Source: Chelydra serpentina
Lineage: Eukaryota > Chordata > Testudines > Chelydridae
Direction of reading: 5' to 3'
Length of the DNA stretch: 64,000 bases
Assembly: GCA_037349315.1 (NCBI GenBank)
Contig: JBAIAC010000004.1
Coordinates: 28,151,001 to 28,215,000, forward strand
The translations under genes were made by a program, and so were the position numbers. Positions 23,772 through 35,879 of this stretch are shown piece by piece. How positions within the stretch are numbered: the stretch's first letter is position 1; each line of letters begins with the position of its first letter. The notes beneath the pieces are model-generated. The model saw nothing but the letters and a program-made list of their open reading frames with translations, did no database searches and was not told the DNA's origin.

Positions 23772-25278
23772 AGAGATCTAAGTTTAAGTGTAGTAGCCGT
23801 GTTAGTCTGTGTCAGCAAAACGAAAATAAGAAAGAAAAACTTGTAGCACCTTAGAGACTAACAAATTATTTCAGCATAAGCTTTTGTGGGTTAATACCCA
23901 CTTCATCGGATGCATGGAATGAAACACACTGCAGACAGATATTTATACAGTCAGAGAAACATGATAAGGTCCAGGTGTATAGACCAATCTTAAGAGGCTA
24001 ATTAGTTGAGAGGAAACATGACAGCAGGGGAAGAAAAAGCTTTTGAAGTGATAAACAAGATGGTCACACAGGTGTGAATGAGGATCGTTAACTTAAGGGA
24101 AATAGATTCAATTAACATAATGGCCGAGCCATTCCAAATCTCGATTTAATCCGGAGGCAACGCAATCTAGTTTGCATATCAATTCGAGTTCAATAGTTTC
24201 TCTTTGAAGTCTGCTTTTGGAGTTAATCTGTCGCAACACTGCTGTCCTCAAATCTGTCACTGAGTGATCAGGGAGGTTGAAGTGTTCTCCTACTGGTTTT
24301 TGAATGTTATGATTCCTGATGTCAGATTTATGTCCATTTATTCTTTTGCGTAGAGACTGTCCGGTTTGGCCAATGTACATGGCAGAGGGGCATTGCTGGC
24401 ACATGATGGCATATATCACATTGGTAGATGTGCAGGTGAATGAGCCCCTGATGGCGTGGCGGATGTGATTAGGCCCTGTGATGGTATCACTTGAATCGAT
24501 ATGTTGACAGAGTTGGCATCGGGCTTTGTTGCAAGGATAGGTTCCTGGGTTGGTGTTTTTGTTGTATGGTGTGTGGTTGCTGGTGAGTATTTGCTTCAGG
24601 TTGGGGGGCTGTCTGTAAGCAAGGATTGGTCTGTCCCCCAAGATCTGTGAGAGTGAGGGATCATCTTTTAGGATAGGTTGTAGATCTTTGATGATGCGCT
24701 GGAGAGGTTTTAGTTGGGGGCTAAAGGTGACGGCTAGTGGTGTTCTGTTATTTTCTTTTTTGGGCCTGTCTTGTAGTAGGTGACTCCTGGGTACTCTTTT
24801 GGCCCTGTCGATCTGTTTTTTCACTTCAGCAGGTGGGTATTGTAGTTGTAAGAATGCTTGATAGAGATCTTGTAGGTGTTTGTCTCTGTCTGAGGGATTG
24901 GAGCAAATGCGGTTGTATCTTAGAGCTTGGCTGTAAACAATGGATCGTGTGGTGTGTCCAGGATGGAAGCTGGAAGCATGTAGGTAAGTATAGCGGTCAG
25001 TAGGTTTCCGGTATAGGGTGGTGTTAATGTGACCATCACTTATTAGCACAGTGGTGTCTAGGAAATGGACCGCTTGTGTGGACTGGTCTAGGCTGAGGTT
25101 GATGGTGGGATGGAAATTGTTGAAATCATGGTGGAATTCCTCAAGGGCTTCTTTTCCATGGGTTCAAATGATGAAGATATCATCAATGTAGCGCAAGTAG
25201 AGTAGGGGTGTTAGGCGACGAGAGCTAACTTGTTAGTCTCTAAGGTGCTACAAGTTTTTCTTTCTTAGAGATCTAAGT
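23772..25278 (-). mobile_element. Penelope-like element, 1483 bp, with 12-bp target duplication
   Basis: AGAGATCTAAGT is present at 23772-23783 and again at 25267-25278. The insertion (23784-25266) is in minus orientation. Its two ends carry inverted copies of a segment reading aaacttgtagcaccttagag on the plus strand at the left. It covers the 3' part of the element: the C-terminal end of the reverse transcriptase, a linker, and a GIY-YIG endonuclease. Solo fragments of the same family occur at 26205, 30522 and 40718. Confidence 0.92.
24108..25205 (-). pseudogene. Penelope-like reverse transcriptase/GIY-YIG endonuclease, one internal stop
   Basis: The minus frame is open from 25163 to 24108 (about 350 codons). 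It contains the GIY-YIG domain near 24420-24340 (VIYAIMCQQCPSAMYIGQTG then QSLRKRINGHKS) and a cysteine pair CNKARCQLCQH just before it (about 24530-24490), as in Penelope-type elements. Upstream in the same frame the RT catalytic motif YIDD is at 25190-25179. A TGA stop at 25166-25164 separates it from the rest. The N-terminal RT is missing. The element family moves by target-primed reverse transcription; this copy is 5' truncated and cannot. Confidence 0.88.
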
Positions 25279-26190
25279 GACATCCAAATCCTCCAGATAA
25301 GTGGGATTTGGCTATTGGGGTAATTACTGAGAAAACATTTCTCTGGAGTCCCAACCTCGTAGCACAGAGAAGGGTTTCCAACGAGGGAAAGAGATTTAAA
25401 TACCGATCTAATCAGCATTGAAGCCTGTGCCCTTCCCTTTTAGCAGTATCTTGGTGCAGCCATCTCTGAACTCATTAAAAACAAGCTAAGCTACAGGTCC
25501 AGTCCTGCTTCTACTGAAGTTATTACGAGATTTGACACCAACTCCCATGGGAATAGGATCAGGCCTTAGAATGTATCATAGTTTGTGTGTTCCAGGGTTT
25601 CTAGCCAATAGGACCAAACCATGTGTTCCCTCTTGGTTTGGGAATAATTAACTCTTCAGTTACTGGATTAACACACAGTCCAAAGCATTTATTTAATAGT
25701 GGGTGCGATTACATATTTGTAATAGTCTTAAACACCTGGCATTGTCTTAACACAGACAAATGGGCAGAATCCAGTTTACTGCGAGTCAAATTTTAAAAAT
25801 GGACTGTTACTTGGAAAACAATGGTATCTTGGTGTGTAACTGGGTTGATTCTTGATTGATTGGTTCTTGATTATCACTTTTCAGGTTGAGAAGAAATTGT
25901 CCCCCAAGACACACTGGGGTGTGTATGTGATGTTTCCTGAGGGGACCCAAGGTGTGGGGCACCTTACTACCCCCTGCCCTTAGCATGTGGAAGCCTTCTC
26001 TGTGCATCAGTGGGTTAACTCCCCAACTCCACTTGCTATGGGCAACACAAGCACCCCTACACAGGCCCTGCTGTGTCTTGTCAGGGATTGGCACACTCCA
26101 AGTCTTCTGAGCATCTCTGTGGAATTTCTAGCCCCTGGTCCACTGGACACTCACAGTATTCACAGATTGGCTGTTTCCAAAGAATCAGTG
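25279..26190. other. Interval without a recognised gene
   Basis: Unique-looking sequence. No transposon end or exon can be supported. Confidence 0.35.
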
Positions 26191-26204
26191 CACCCCATCT
26201 TAGC

Positions 26205-26605
26205 CAAAAAAAATAAGAAAGGAATACTTGTGGCACCTTAGAGACTAACAAATTTATTTCAGCATAAGGTTTCGTGGACTACAGTCCGCTTCGTCGGATG
26301 CATAGAATGGAACATACAGTGCGACGATATTTATACATTCAGAGAAACATGAAAAGGTGGAAGTAACCATACCAACTTTAAAAGGCTAATTAATTGAAAG
26401 GAACTGTTATAAGTAGGAAAGAAACTTTTGAAGTGATAATTAACATGGCCCATTACAGACAGTTGACACAAAGGTGTTAAGGGTATTTAACCGGGGGAAA
26501 TAGATTCAATTAATGTAATGACCGAGCCATTCCTGGTCTATATTCAAACCTAAGGTAATGGTATCTAGTTTGCATATTAATTCAAGTTCGCAGTTCACCT
26601 CACAT
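26205..26605 (-). mobile_element. Penelope-like element 3' fragment
   Basis: It starts with the family terminus (cttgtggcaccttagagac) and matches the untranslated and final coding stretch of the 23784-25266 copy (atagattcaattaatgtaat, then gaccgagccattcc). It is diverged and truncated at the 5' side; no clear target duplication is seen. Confidence 0.8.
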
Positions 26606-27251
26606 CACCACTCTGCTTAACACACAGAACTTAGATATGTTTATAGTGAAAACAAGTAACAGTATGGAGATTCAAGTGGTAGCAAGTGACAGTATCGGAA
26701 CAAATGGTTACATATTAAATAAAATCATAACACACATTCCAGAACCTAGACTTAACTAGATATTGTCATGTCCTATAGAACAATGCTCATGCAAAGTCCT
26801 TCCAGCATTGTACAGCTAGGCTTGGCTGTGGGCCTCTGTTCATAAGATAAATACATGGCTAGCTTGCCTCCTCAGTGAAGGATCCAGGGTGTGCCTCTGC
26901 ATCCCCAGCTATACCCCAACAATCCACTGACTTTAGCCCTACCAGGATCCCATTCTGCTGTTTATTTCTTCCTGTAAATTTCCTCTCCTGGAGATTTCAC
27001 AATCTCTTGATTAGCATCTGGCTCAGTATGCCCACAGCCATCCATAGTGGGACATTCAATGCCCAGTGCACACAAGAGCAGATAGAGATAAGTGTCTGTT
27101 ACTTCCTGCCTGAAAGGAACCTGAGACATGTTGCCCTCTGGTTACCTGCCTTTAAGAACATAATTTTCAGTAAAAACAAATATCATCCAGACATACATTT
27201 CACAGTGATTATGATGATCAGTGGGCTACTGTAGAGACCTCACATGCCACT

Positions 27252-27593
27252 CTTTAGTGCAGGGGTCTCAAACACGCGGCCTGCTGGCTGCATGCGGCCC
27301 ACGGAGCGCTTCCCTGCAGCCCGCCGGGCTCCCCGTGCTCCCCCGAGTTACGTTCTGAAGTTCTGCAGCCAGAACAGCTGTCTGGTGGCTTCGTGGTTTC
27401 TGGGAGGGAGGAGTGAGGGGGCCGTGCGCTCAGGGGAGGAGGCGGAGAAGGGGCAGGGCCTAATGGAAGGGGTGGAGTGGGGGCGGGGCTGGGGGCAGCG
27501 AGGGGGTGGGGTCAGTGATGCGGCCCTCGGGCCAATGCACTAGTCCTCATGCGGCCCTCATGGTTATTTGAGTTTGAGACCCCTGCTTTAGTG
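27252..27593. mobile_element. hAT-type MITE, 326 bp
   Basis: An exact CTTTAGTG duplication is at 27252-27259 and 27586-27593. The element starts caggggtctcaaac and ends gtttgagacccctg, a perfect 14-bp inverted repeat. The interior is GC-rich and noncoding. Confidence 0.94.
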
Positions 27594-28900
27594 AATTATT
27601 CATGTATCTGATCCAGGGGATCCCTGTAAAACTAGGCACCTCCTGTGCCCTCTGCCAGTTGACACCAAGATGTTCCTGGGTCACAGTGGGGCATCACCTT
27701 CCTCCGGAGCACTGAGCAGAGGTCAAGAAAGATTCGGATGTGCCTCCATTGGCAAATCAAGATTTGCAAAGGTCATTTCCTTCCATCTTCCCCTCATTTC
27801 TTCAGTTGAGGTGTACGCAGTTTTTGCTGGGCTAGGAGTTGAGACATATAGTTGTTTTACCTGGTTATGCCCTCATTTAGTTAGGGATCTAGGCTTTGCC
27901 ATATGGCTCACTTCTCTTTTAGATGCATGCCTAATGTCACAGCTCAGGCATATGCACAGAAGTAAACTTATCTGCACGAAGTACAATTTTTTGGGTGTCT
28001 CATTAAATTGGCTCACTGCTGTAAATGCAAAAGGTGTGTCATACAAAGGCTGCTGTAAACTTTACTTGCCTTGGCAAGCCTCTGCATGTTCCTCTATTGG
28101 TGCTAGTAATTGAAAATGAATTTTGTGCTCCCCCCCCCCCCCACACACACACCTTTTTTGTTCTCTCTGGCCTATAATTTGTGATGATCACAACACGATC
28201 AGCTTGATTTCACTTTCTTCCCCCTAAGATGAACTGCTCACATGCAAAAGCACAGAGGAGAAAGCCTGCCTTTGTCTCTCCTGCCAGCCACTGTGTTGTG
28301 ATCAATTTTACTTCCCCAGCTCCCCACATCAATCTTTGGGTAGGAATAACTCTCCAGCCCCTGACCTACTGCTGCATGCCAGGGCCGGAGAAGAACAATA
28401 CACAACTGTGTTAGCAGCACGTCATACACACTGCAGAGACAAGACCAGAGGATGGAAGCATTATTATCTGAGCTTGTACTGGGAATTCTGGGAAATAGTG
28501 GGGGTGGGGTCGTTGTAGGAATTTTTTGAACGCTTTGAATGCACATTCTTCTTTAACTATTCACACCCCCTCCTTCTCCCTGTCTTCATTGTGATTCATT
28601 GTCCTGCATGATCCCGCCTGCTCTGTACAAAACATACCTCTCTAGTCTTTACACAGCAATAGTATTTGACATTGATGTCAAGGCAGTAAAGCACAAAGAT
28701 CTTCACAGACGGTATAGACATACGACACCAGCAAAACGCATTTAGTGCTGAGGCGGGCAACCAGAGAATGCACAGTGCACTATACCACACTTAAGGGTGG
28801 GAGGGCAGATTTTGATTATGGACCCCAGTGCAATTCTTTGCTGTGAGTACCATGGGATCGGTAACATTCCCATGTAGCAGAATTCAAGTCTCTTCAAATG
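27594..28900. other. Interval with an unrecognised 147-codon plus frame and a C/AC tract
   Basis: A plus frame at 27670-28113 is open for 147 codons starting at ATG, but shows no domain or family I recognise, no good splice context and no conserved-looking pattern, so I do not call it a gene. A run of C followed by an AC repeat is at 28131-28151. Confidence 0.3.
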
Positions 28901-28954
28901 ACTTTCATACAGTAAATTTGCAAGATACTTGCTTTTTCTACTGTAACAGAGAAG

Positions 28955-29050
28955 GGGTAAACTAGAACTGTGAGGATTTGAACCTGTGGTTTAGGGTGTT
29001 TAGTTATTGCATACAGGAGGCTTAGAGCACTAAGCCATTGCCTCAGGCTG
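28955..29050 (-). repeat. tRNA-derived SINE head
   Basis: On the minus strand the sequence has an A-box-like tggcttagtgctc and a perfect B box ggttcaaatcc about 50 bases further, the spacing of an internal pol III promoter in a tRNA with a long variable arm. It lacks a folded tRNA acceptor stem, so I call it a tRNA-like SINE and not a tRNA gene. Confidence 0.5.
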
Positions 29051-29450
29051 ACATGGTGTCACTCAAAATATCAAAAGTGTCTCTTGCACCTTACACACCT
29101 TTGTAAAACAAAAGTCCATTTTAAAGGAAACAAACGGCAGAGAACATACTCCCAGACTGCCAATCTCTTCTTTGAAAGGAATTGTGGGAAAGCTCACATG
29201 ATATGGCTTAGGATCTTCCCCGGGATGCCCCCTCAACCAAACTTACACCACCTGTTGCAGAGCAGTTCATAAGTTGCTGTGTCACCTCACAAGGCAGGTG
29301 AATCAGGTGACTCAAATAATACACGACAGGACTCTTTTGCATACAGGGTTTGAGGTCATGCCCGTTCCTCCTTTAGATCTTTTACATCATTTTCTAAATC
29401 AGAGGACCCTTCCACAAGTTCACTTTACTGAGCCCTAAATTTTGTGAACT

Positions 29451-29532
29451 AACATGTGAAACCATATGCCAACCATACTTTAGCACCATATTTTCAGTGC
29501 TAAAGTATGGTTGGCATATGGTTTCACATGTT
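29451..29532. repeat. Perfect inverted repeat, 36-bp arms, 10-base loop
   Basis: Positions 29451-29486 and 29497-29532 are exact reverse complements over all 36 bases, separated by catattttca. The outer sequence is not complementary. The hairpin is not a known transposon end and no target duplication flanks it. A perfect match of this length implies recent origin, or active homogenisation. Confidence 0.97.
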
Positions 29533-30521
29533 CCTCTCAGCTACTGATGTTAAAGTCACTTATTTGTTGTAAGAAGCAATGTTTTTCATAATGTAAGGGA
29601 GCTTAATATGTAAGTGATGGGGATCGGGGACTTGATAGAGGGCTACTAGAACCTTTCACTTCTACTGTAGATTATACATTTAAATCTAGCCCAGGTTGGT
29701 AGTGGCCATTCAATGTCAGCTTGGTAGCCTGTTTGAAAAGCACTACACTATACACACCTGCACCAGCATCCTGCTTGTCTGTCTCAGCAACAAGGCCAAG
29801 GACTGACTGGACTGTGGCTACTGACCCATCCTCTTATCCATAGCACACTCGATCCAGTACTAAATTCACAGGTTTAGAAGAATGCTCTAATCCAGCAGTG
29901 CTCACACTGTTGTACCATCACTACTAGTGGCCTGCAGCCTCTTTCTTGCCAGGCCATGACATGAACCATTGTGAGAAGAACACATCAAGGGAGCAGGAGA
30001 GGAAGGGGTCCTTGGTGAGAATTTTGCCCTTACAAAATGGGCCGTACTGTGAAAGAGTTGGAGAACTGTTGTAGTCTTTTGAAACTCACCAAATCTATCT
30101 AACAGTGCTTCTCAACATGCTGACCCACAAGCCTCATCTTCTGGTACAAAATACTTGACGGACACTTTGCCCCTCCCCCCACACCACCCCAAAATACAGG
30201 TACATTACCAAATCGGCCAGCAATCCCAGGGTGTGGTTAATGACATGCCTGCTGATTAAAGCATATGCAGAGTGCCAGACTGGTTTGTTTTCTCAGGTTT
30301 TACTAATCTCACACCCTCTCTTCTGAAAAGAGATAATCATACCACCTCTGTGCCTCTATTTCCCCTCCTACCATTTCTCTCTTTTCTATTTATATTGTAA
30401 CGGACTGGCTCTTCCTATGTGTTTATGTGGCGCCTCAGTCTTGGGTGGCACTTCTGTAATAAAATAAAACAACAAATAATATGTAATAGCAATACACTGA
30501 AGTAAAGTATCTGGAGTCTTT

Positions 30522-30604
30522 AAGTGTAGTAGCCGTGTTAGTCTGTGTCAGCAAAACGAAAATAAGAAAGAAAAACTTGTAGCACCTTAGAGACTAACAA
30601 ATTT
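30522..30604 (-). mobile_element. Penelope-like terminal fragment
   Basis: It carries the same start (ttaagtgtagtagccgtgtt) and the aaacttgtagcaccttagag block as the copy at 23784, then stops after ctaacaaatttat. Only about 80 bp remain. Confidence 0.85.
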
Positions 30605-31010
30605 ATCTCCTAAATAGATTTTAAGGTCAAAATGGACCATCACATCTTCTAGTCTGGCCTCCCAGGTAATATAAGCCACAGAATTTCACCCAGTGATTCC
30701 TGTGTTAGGCCCATAATTTCTGGTTGAGCTACAGCCATTTTTTTTAGAAAGTTACTCAGCCTTAAAGATTGCAAGTGATGGGGAATCCACCACGTCCCTA
30801 GCTAAATTGTTCCAGTGGCTAATTACCCTCACTGTTAAAACTCTGCACTTTATTTCCAGTCTGACTTTGTCTAGCTTCAACTCCCAGCCACTGGCTCTTA
30901 TTATACCTTTGTCTGCTAGATTGAAGATTCTTCTTCTATCTGAAATCTACATACCCAGGTAGGCACTTACAGACTGTGATCAAGTCATGAATAATGCTAG
31001 CCTCTGGGTT
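30605..31010 (-). mobile_element. CR1-like LINE 3' fragment
   Basis: The plus strand reads tagattttaaggtcaaaatg, then gaccatcacatcttctagtc, the inverse of a CR1/L3-like 3' end, followed by the degenerate C-terminal coding region (gttccagtggctaattaccc). No frame survives. Confidence 0.65.
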
Positions 31011-31039
31011 TTATTAATTATTCAAGATTTATTATATTA

Positions 31040-31170
31040 CACATTTAGATTGTGATAGTGCGCAAAGGCCCAATCAGGATCAGGCCCGACTGTGCTAGTC
31101 GTTGTACAAACACATAAGAAAATGCTGTCCCTACCCCAAAAGGCTAGTTAGTATCTAACCAGACAAGAAA
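31040..31170 (+). repeat. Old interspersed repeat of the tgtacaaacac type
   Basis: The motif gttgtacaaacacataagaa followed by ccctaccccaaaaggct recurs near 32750 (gtttgtacaaacacagagta) and near 39610 (ctgtacaaacatacagtaag). This shared pattern marks an old amniote repeat; I cannot name the family safely. Confidence 0.45.
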
Positions 31171-31332
31171 ACAGACCCACAACAGAAGATAGACAACATA
31201 CAAGCAAAATGCTCCAGAATACATATGTCTGAATTCCAATTCAAAATGAAAGATGTTTATTTTCCCAAGTCACATTCTAGCCCAGCCCTATTCCTCTGCT
31301 CAGGTGCCTCAGCCAACATGCTCCCCTACTTC

Positions 31333-32713
31333 TAAGGGCTTGTCTACACTTAAAATAAGAACATAAGAATGGCTGTACTGGGTCAGACCAAGGTCCATCC
31401 AGCCCAGTATCCTGTCCACCGACAGTGGCCAATGCCAGGTGCCCCAGAGTGAGTGGACCTAACAGGTAAGGATCAAGTGATCTCTCTCCTGCCATCCATC
31501 ACCCCCCTCTGACAAACAGAGGCTAAGGACACCATTCCTTACCCATTCTGGCTAATAGCCATTAATGGACTTAACCTCCATGAATGTATCCAGTTCTCTT
31601 TTAAACCCTGTTATAGTCCTAGCCTTCACAGCCTCCTCAGGCAAGGAGTTCCACGGGTTGACTGTGCGCTGTGTGAAGGAGAACTTCCTTTTATTTGTTT
31701 TAAACCTGCTGCCCACTAATTTCATTGGGTGGCCCCTAGTTCTTCTATTATGAGAACAAGTAAATAACTTTTCCTTATTCACTTTCTCCACACCACTCAT
31801 AATTGTATATACCTCTATCATATCCCACCTTAGTCTCCTCTTTCCCAAGCTGAAAAGTCCTAGCCTCTTTAATCTCTCCTCATATGGGACCTGTTCCAAA
31901 CCCCTAATCATTTTAGTTGCCCTTCTCTGAACCCCTTCCAATGCCAGTATATCCTTTTTGAGATGAGGCGACCACATCTGTACGCAATATTCAAAATGTG
32001 GGCGCACCATGGATTTATATAAGGGCAATAAGATATTCTCCGTCTTATTCTCTATCCCTTTTTTAATAATTCCTAACATCCTGTTTGCTTTTTTGACTGC
32101 CGCTGCACACTGCGTAGATGTCTTCAGAGAGCTATCCACGATGACTTCAAGATCTTTTTCCTGAATAGTTGTAGCTAAATTAGCCCCCTTCATATTACAT
32201 GTATAGTTGGGGTTATTTTTTCCAATATGCATTACTTTACATTTATCGACATTAAATTTCATTTGCCATTTTGTTGCCCAATCACTTAGTTTTGTGAGAT
32301 CTTTTTGAAGTTCTTCACAGTCTGCTTTGGTCTTAACTATCTTGAGCAGTTTAGTATCATCTGCAAACTTTGCCACCTCACTGTTTACCCCTTCCTCCAG
32401 ATCATTTATGAATAAGTTGAATAGGATTGGTCCTAGGATTGACCCTTAAGGAACATCACTTAAAGCGTGGTGATTGATGTGTCGGTGGTCAATTTAGCGG
32501 ATCTAGTGAAGACTTGCTAAATCAACCGCAGATCGCTATCCGGTGGACTCCTGTACTCCACCTGAACAAGAAGCACAAGGGGAGTTGACGGGAGAGCGTC
32601 TCCCATCAACATAGCGTAGTGTGGACCCTGAGGTAAGTAGATCTAAGTACATTGACTTCAGCTAACTTGCGTGACTTAGATGGATCTCCCCCCGTAGGGT
32701 AGACAAGGCCTAA
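31333..32713. mobile_element. Harbinger-like MITE split by a CR1 insertion
   Basis: The left end, TAA then gggcttgtctacactt, is at 31333-31354. The remainder runs from 32458 to 32710 and ends gtagacaaggcc then TAA. Removing the CR1 between them restores a MITE of about 275 bp with matching ends and duplication. Confidence 0.8.
31348..32464 (-). mobile_element. CR1 LINE fragment, minus strand, with 7-bp target duplication
   Basis: ACTTAAA flanks the insertion at 31348-31354 and 32458-32464. The minus frame 32376-31552 (274 codons) contains the catalytic FADD near its start, then [26 protein letters not shown] and the C-terminal [13 protein letters not shown]. Upstream in frame the RT block [14 protein letters not shown] is visible, with a stop in the preceding VP-GSILGP block. 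The 3' end (cattcttatgttctt on the minus strand) differs from the ATTCTATG type, so this is a distinct CR1 subfamily. Confidence 0.9.
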
Positions 32714-32776
32714 GTGTGTTCTCTACCAGTCAGGACCTCACTATGCTAGGGTTTGTACAAACACAGAGTAAATAGC

Positions 32777-33314
32777 CTCTACCCCAGTGGTTTTCAAGTT
32801 TTTTAGGCTGAATACCTCTTTCCAAATATTGTAGTCTACCACGTACCTCCATCTGCAATAGGGTCATAATATAGCTATGATTAGATTGCCAAGTCTTAGG
32901 CCAGGTCTACACTGCGGGGGAGGGGGGGTCGATCTAAGATATGCAACTTCAGCTACGCAAATAGCGTAGCTGAAGTCGATGTATCTTAGGTCGACTTACC
33001 TCAGCATCCTCACGGCGGCAAGTCGACCGCTGCTGCTCCCCTGTCGACTCTGCTTAGCCTCTCATGGCAGTGGAGTTCCGGAGTCGACAGGTAAAGCGCT
33101 CGGAGATCAATTTATCATGTCTACACTAGACGTGATAAATTGATCCCCGACAGATCGATTACTACCTGCTGATCCAGCGGGTAGTGTAGACCTGGCCTTA
33201 CTGAATAAAATGCATTGTCCGCCATTACAGGATTTTTCTTGCATACCCCCTGACAACAGCTTGTGTAGTCCTAGAGATACGCATACCCCAGTTTGAAAAA
33301 CCACTGCTCTACCC
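32777..33314. mobile_element. hAT-type element containing a Harbinger-like MITE
   Basis: An exact CTCTACCC duplication is at 32777-32784 and 33307-33314. The element 32785-33306 begins cagtggttttcaag and ends tttgaaaaaccactg. The MITE at 32899-33197 lies inside it. Removing that leaves a hAT element of about 220 bp. Confidence 0.92.
32896..33200. mobile_element. Harbinger-like MITE with TTA target duplication
   Basis: The element 32899-33197 (299 bp) starts ggccaggtctacactgc and ends gtagtgtagacctggcc, with a 12-bp or longer inverted repeat flanked by TTA on both sides. The interior has a further inverted block around 32935-32990 (agctacgcaaatagcgtagc). Confidence 0.92.
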
Positions 33315-35110
33315 CCAAAGAGTTTATACTCTCTGCTATTTCCACCTCCTAAATCCCTTTAGTACCATCACCACCCAAAGTCCTTTTACTCCTTATGAGT
33401 GCTGGAAGCTAGCCAATCCTCTGATCACTCTGGCACTAATTGCACCCCACAGAGAAATCTGATTGGGATGCAATTAGCTAATCAGGCTGAGGGGGTGGGT
33501 GCTAGAGGATTAATTAGCCCATACATTGAGGATAGGTTTAAAAGGTACAAGAAGGAAGTGCTGAGCGGGCAGGAGCACACCTAGCTGAGTCCAGATTTAT
33601 TTCAGTCAGATCTCAAGGAAGGGAGTGCTCCTCTTCTTTTGGGCCTGGGGGAGCGGGCTGATGATACAAGGGCTGCAGTAAATAATACTTCCACCCAAAA
33701 CTTTATAGATGTTAGTGGAGGGAACATAAATAAATGGCACTACCTAACCAGTGGCGTCTGAGCAGATTTCTGTGGTACATGACAGTGGGAGCAGAATGCG
33801 CCCTGCTACATTCCCACTTTGCTCATTGGCTCAGAAGAGGGGCTGATGTTATTTTACAAAAACAGTTTTTCCCCAGGCTCTGCTACTAGTCTAATTTTAA
33901 AAAAAGGCTCCTTCCTCCACACCCAAGAGATAAGGAACATGCAGTTACAGGTGTCTTCTGACCCCTGGGGGCATGTGCACTGGGAGAGCCACAAGCAGAG
34001 CCAAATTTGCAGCTGCTATATCTGCAATGCAATGCATCAACTGGGCATTTGGCCCCTGGTCTCTTTTCCTCCCCCAATTTTTCTCTGCTCAGTTGGAACA
34101 AATAATATAGAGGGCTGGGCCCCATGCAGTAATCACAAGGGGAGAGGAGATGGCAGGTCTGAAAAGCAGTCAGAGTTGAGTGTACTCGAGTAAACAGCTG
34201 GACTAGATGGGTTTAAAATCAGGTAATAAAAAATAAACTATTTGAGACAAATTCATGGCCAGTCTAGAGAGAGAGAGAGAGATGAGAAACTGACTTTGGG
34301 AATGAAGGAGAGCAAGCCAGGCAGCTTTGCTGTTGCCAAGGGATTTGGATTTTTTAAGCCCGTTCCTTTCATTTTGTACAAACTTTGAGAGAGGTCCGTT
34401 TTCTTAGAAACATTAGTTTGTGTACAGTATTTTATTTTACAGGGGTTATTAATTTCATTGGGGGGGTATTTTAAGCAATGTTTGAGTTTTATGTCAATAT
34501 CCCAAAATTGGGGGGTTTGGGGGCTTTCTCGTTGTATGTACTGGAATGAGTTGTAACAGCACAATGTTAAAGTGCACTAGGGAACCTTTAATGTGCACCA
34601 GCAGGGTCCACACAGCCCAATTAAATTGCAGCACCTTTGTGCTGTTTAAAAATCACCCCCCTATAGTATGAATTACTGGTCTTTGTAGACAAGCTCTTAG
34701 CTACAAATAACCATTTCTCTTGTTTTTCAAGTATTTACTGGATAACCACCAATTTCATTTTTGACTTGGGGGTGTGTTATCAGTGCTTATCGGTTAAAAC
34801 TGAAAGTCTGAAGCCCTAATGAGGTATGTGGGGGGCCTGAGAATGCAGGATCAGACTGGTACTATAGAGCCAATCAGACTCTCTGTAAAAAGGAAAATCC
34901 TCTTGCCTTGTGGGTTGTTTAATTGACTGTATTTGTCTTACACACAGGAAACAAACATATGGCTCCACAATCAGGGAACACAACAGATATCCTGGTACTA
35001 AAACAAATTGCACATCAACATTCCCCAAACTTTTGAAAGCTGAGCCTCTCCTTTGGGATAAGGAATCCAATTATGTCTCTCTGTAAGGCCTCCTCAAAAT
35101 GAGCAGTCAC
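33315..35110. other. Interval without a recognised gene
   Basis: No coding exon or complete transposon is supported. Near 34560-34700 the motifs gcactagggaacctttaatg and gtagacaagctcttag suggest a decayed MITE. A (GA)n run lies at 34267-34282. Confidence 0.4.
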
Positions 35111-35519
35111 TTAGGCCATGTCTACACTACAAAATTAAGTCGACCTAACTTACGTTGGCATACAGCCGCCATAGTAATTCCGTTGCTTGTGCATGTCTAC
35201 ACTTTGCTCCTTGTGTCAGCAGTGTGTGTCCCCACCAGGACGCACACTTGTATTGATTGTACTGTCAGTGTGAGGCACAGTGGGATGGCTCCTGAAAGCA
35301 AGTAACAGTCGGCGTAAGCAATGCAGTGTTTACACTGACACTGCATCAACCTAACTATATCGATCTTGACTCTATGCTGCTCGTGAAGTGGAGTTATTAA
35401 GTCAGCATAGCGGGGCTGTTTTCTCAGCTGGTGTGACATATAAGTGCAGACACTTCCATAGTTAAATTGGCATAAGCTACCTGGTGTCAACCTAACTCTG
35501 TAGTGTAGACCAGACCTCA
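35111..35519. mobile_element. Harbinger-like MITE, 403 bp
   Basis: The element starts ggccatgtctacactac after TTA (35111-35113) and ends gtagtgtagaccagacc, followed by TCA, a decayed copy of the duplication. It is noncoding. Confidence 0.8.
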
Positions 35520-35879
35520 GAGTAGATTGTGTTGCTCTTCCTTGAATGATATTTCCTTGCCTTCCTTCCATGCTTTGTTGAGGAGTGAGTTGATTAACAA
35601 CATTGACATCATCCCTGGCATATAGTTAGTGCCCATTGAAATGAATGGGGCAGTCCACACTCTCTGCAAACTCATCTCTGCGTCAGTTACACTCAGGTCA
35701 CATGTTCACAGTTTTCTTCGCAACCAGTATGGCTAAAGGCCTTTTAAATGAAAGCTGAGACTCTGGAGAACAACTGAGAGGCCTGTCCAGGTCAGCTAGT
35801 CCTTTTTGTCACGTCTTCCCATCACCTCCCTCGGCACCCTCCGTCCAGAGGTTTTGTACTGAAGCCTGTATAATTCATC

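Noticed and set aside
27670..28113. 147-codon plus-strand open frame as a gene
   Set aside because: No recognisable domain, no splice support and no repeat-family match. A frame of this length is expected by chance in 64 kb.
28955..29050. A true tRNA gene on the minus strand
   Set aside because: A and B boxes are present but the acceptor stem does not pair, so a tRNA-derived SINE is the better call.
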